Positions 4,439-5,288 of a stretch of DNA of 5,288 nucleotides are shown here, one piece after another. How positions within the stretch are numbered: the first letter of the stretch is position 1; each line of letters starts with the position of its first letter. The DNA comes from Deltaproteobacteria bacterium. Its GTDB lineage: Bacteria; Desulfobacterota; Desulfarculia; Desulfarculales; Desulfarculaceae. The translations under genes were made by a program, and so were the position numbers. The notes under the pieces are model-generated. The model saw only the letters and a program-made list of their open reading frames with translations. It had not been told where the DNA came from and did no database searches. The stretch covers positions 1-5,288 of the forward strand of contig JAKAGJ010000201.1 in the NCBI GenBank assembly GCA_021815655.1. Reading direction: 5' to 3'.

Positions 4439-5288
4439 CTAGCCGCGCCTGGCCAGCTTGTTGGCCAGGATGGAGATGAGCCCGCCCAGCATGATGTAAC
4501 CCAGGATCACCTCGGCCAGCACCAGCATGGCCGCGGTCTCGCTCTTGGGGGTGATGTCGCCAAACCCCAGGGTGGTGAAGGTGACGCCGCTGTAATAGAT
4601 CATCGTGAGCAGCGAGTAGGGCAAATGGCTGAACTCGAAATGGGCCGCCCCCAAGAGGAAGTACAAGCAACCAAAGATCGTGGCGATCAAGACCGACAAG
4701 CCGGCCCAGCGTGGCAGGGAGTGGCCGCAGTCGCTGGTGATCCACCACAGCCAAAACCAGCCGGGGTGGGCCTGGCGGTACTCCTCCAGGAATATCTGCC
4801 CCTCGGCGTAGGACTTGAACCGCTGGCTGCCGTAGCAGGAAGCCAGGCGCGCCCCGAAAAAGGCATGTTGCCGGCAGTCGTGGGTGAATCTAACGCCGGT
4901 AAGGTTGACGTGCTCCAGGTTGGCGCTGCGCAGGTCGGCCTGGCGCAGGTCGGCGCCCACCAGGGAGGCCCCCAGGAAGTCGGCCTCGCGCAGGTCGGCC
5001 TGACGCAGGTCGGCGTTTTCCAGATGGGCGCCCTGAAAGCTGGCGCCATGGCTGGTGGCCGAGCCGTGGCGGTCCTCCCAGGAGCCGCCAGGGGCGTTGA
5101 AGGCCAGCCAGGAGGTTTTTATGCCGCGCAGGTCGGCTCCGCCCAGCAAGGCCCCCCGCAGACTGGCGCCCACCAGGGTGGTTTCCCGCAGGTCGGCGCC
5201 CAGCAGGTGGGCGCCGTCCAGGTCGGCGGCGGAGAGCAGGGCTCCCCGCAGGTCGGCTTGGTTGAGCACGGCCCCGCGCAGGTCGATG
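4439..5288 (-). CDS. Pentapeptide-repeat / two-TM potassium-channel-like fusion, N-terminus outside window
   Basis: 282 C-terminal residues are visible; the frame runs off the right edge. A GTG at 5269 is in frame, but pentapeptide repeats continue upstream of it (I-D-L-R-G), so it is not the start. Counting from the first full codon, residues 1-55 are eleven A(D/x)LxG-type pentapeptides, 56-81 an interruption, and 82-131 ten more; such repeats fold as a right-handed beta-helix. A linker with Cys and Trp (132-193, including WFWLWW at 177-182) leads to TM1 (about 194-214), a pore loop with TTLGFGD (238-244) matching the K+ selectivity filter, and TM2 (about 252-275), ending in ANKLARRG. The channel half fits the Ion_trans_2 (two-TM) type and should sit in the inner membrane, probably as a tetramer with the repeats on the cytoplasmic side (inferred). 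Ion selectivity and gating signal are unknown. The architecture is known in bacteria, but its role is not well defined. Confidence 0.92.
   Translation of the reverse strand, partial: IDLRGAVLNQADLRGALLSAADLDGAHLLGADLRETTLVGASLRGALLGGADLRGIKTSWLAFNAPGGSWEDRHGSATSHGASFQGAHLENADLRQADLREADFLGASLVGADLRQADLRSANLEHVNLTGVRFTHDCRQHAFFGARLASCYGSQRFKSYAEGQIFLEEYRQAHPGWFWLWWITSDCGHSLPRWAGLSVLIATIFGCLYFLLGAAHFEFSHLPYSLLTMIYYSGVTFTTLGFGDITPKSETAAMLVLAEVILGYIMLGGLISILANKLARRG
4895..5287 (-). repeat. 15-bp-periodic coding repeat (pentapeptides)
   Basis: The coding DNA repeats every 15 bases, seen on the + strand as about eight CAGGTCGGC copies (for example at 4931, 4946, 4991 and 5006), each part of an A-D-L-R unit. 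It falls in two blocks (5123-5287 and 4895-5044) separated by a non-repeat stretch (5045-5122). Two 28-bp segments, 4928-4955 and 4988-5015, differ at a single base and are exactly 60 bp apart. Confidence 0.85.

Noticed and set aside
4278..4754. Upstream extension of the PNPOx-like frame into the channel gene
   Set aside because: These 159 extra residues overlap the channel coding sequence in another frame and are Arg/His/Gly-rich. A good ribosome site supports the start at 4277.
5267..5269. GTG as the start of the channel fusion
   Set aside because: Pentapeptide repeats continue in frame upstream to the window edge, so the gene begins beyond the window.
4895..5287. CRISPR-like or intergenic tandem repeat
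   Set aside because: The 15-bp periodicity is explained by in-frame pentapeptide codons. There are no spacers and the repeats are imperfect.

Overview
This is a GC-rich chromosomal window with tightly packed ordinary housekeeping genes. Codon third positions are strongly G/C, and long spurious frames lie antisense to most genes. The protein styles (ThiE/ThiL/ThiM, a stand-alone DEDDh exonuclease, a pentapeptide-repeat channel) together with the GC content suggest a deltaproteobacterium-like Gram-negative, perhaps Desulfarculales-like. That assignment is an inference from general impression, not a database result.

Left part, + strand (1-2448): thiamine metabolism. The window opens inside thiE (thiamine-phosphate synthase, C-terminal 128 residues). 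It overlaps thiL (thiamine-monophosphate kinase) by 8 bp. After a 238-bp gap comes thiM (hydroxyethylthiazole kinase). ThiM salvages the thiazole alcohol to thiazole phosphate, ThiE joins that to HMP-PP to give thiamine phosphate, and ThiL phosphorylates this to TPP. The thiL-thiM gap holds a perfect 10-bp stem hairpin, a small palindrome resembling dispersed intergenic repeats, and a more AT-rich stretch with a TTGACA hexamer. I cannot recognise a complete TPP riboswitch there.

Middle and right part, - strand (2513-5288): four genes pointing left, so the first of them met (an XRE-type regulator) is convergent with thiM. Reading from right to left in transcription order they are: a pentapeptide-repeat/two-TM potassium-channel-like fusion whose N-terminus lies beyond the window; a small pyridoxamine 5'-phosphate oxidase-like flavin-type protein; a DnaQ-like DEDDh 3'-5' exonuclease; and the XRE helix-turn-helix protein. 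Gaps between them are 161, 64 and 150 bp, so they need not form one operon. No functional link among them is evident from sequence.

No mobile element, CRISPR array, tRNA or rRNA was seen, and no gap without a gene exceeds 300 bp. The most unusual object is the pentapeptide beta-helix fused to an ion-channel pore. It belongs to a known kind of architecture but its function is poorly defined. I do not see convincing evidence for a wholly new system.
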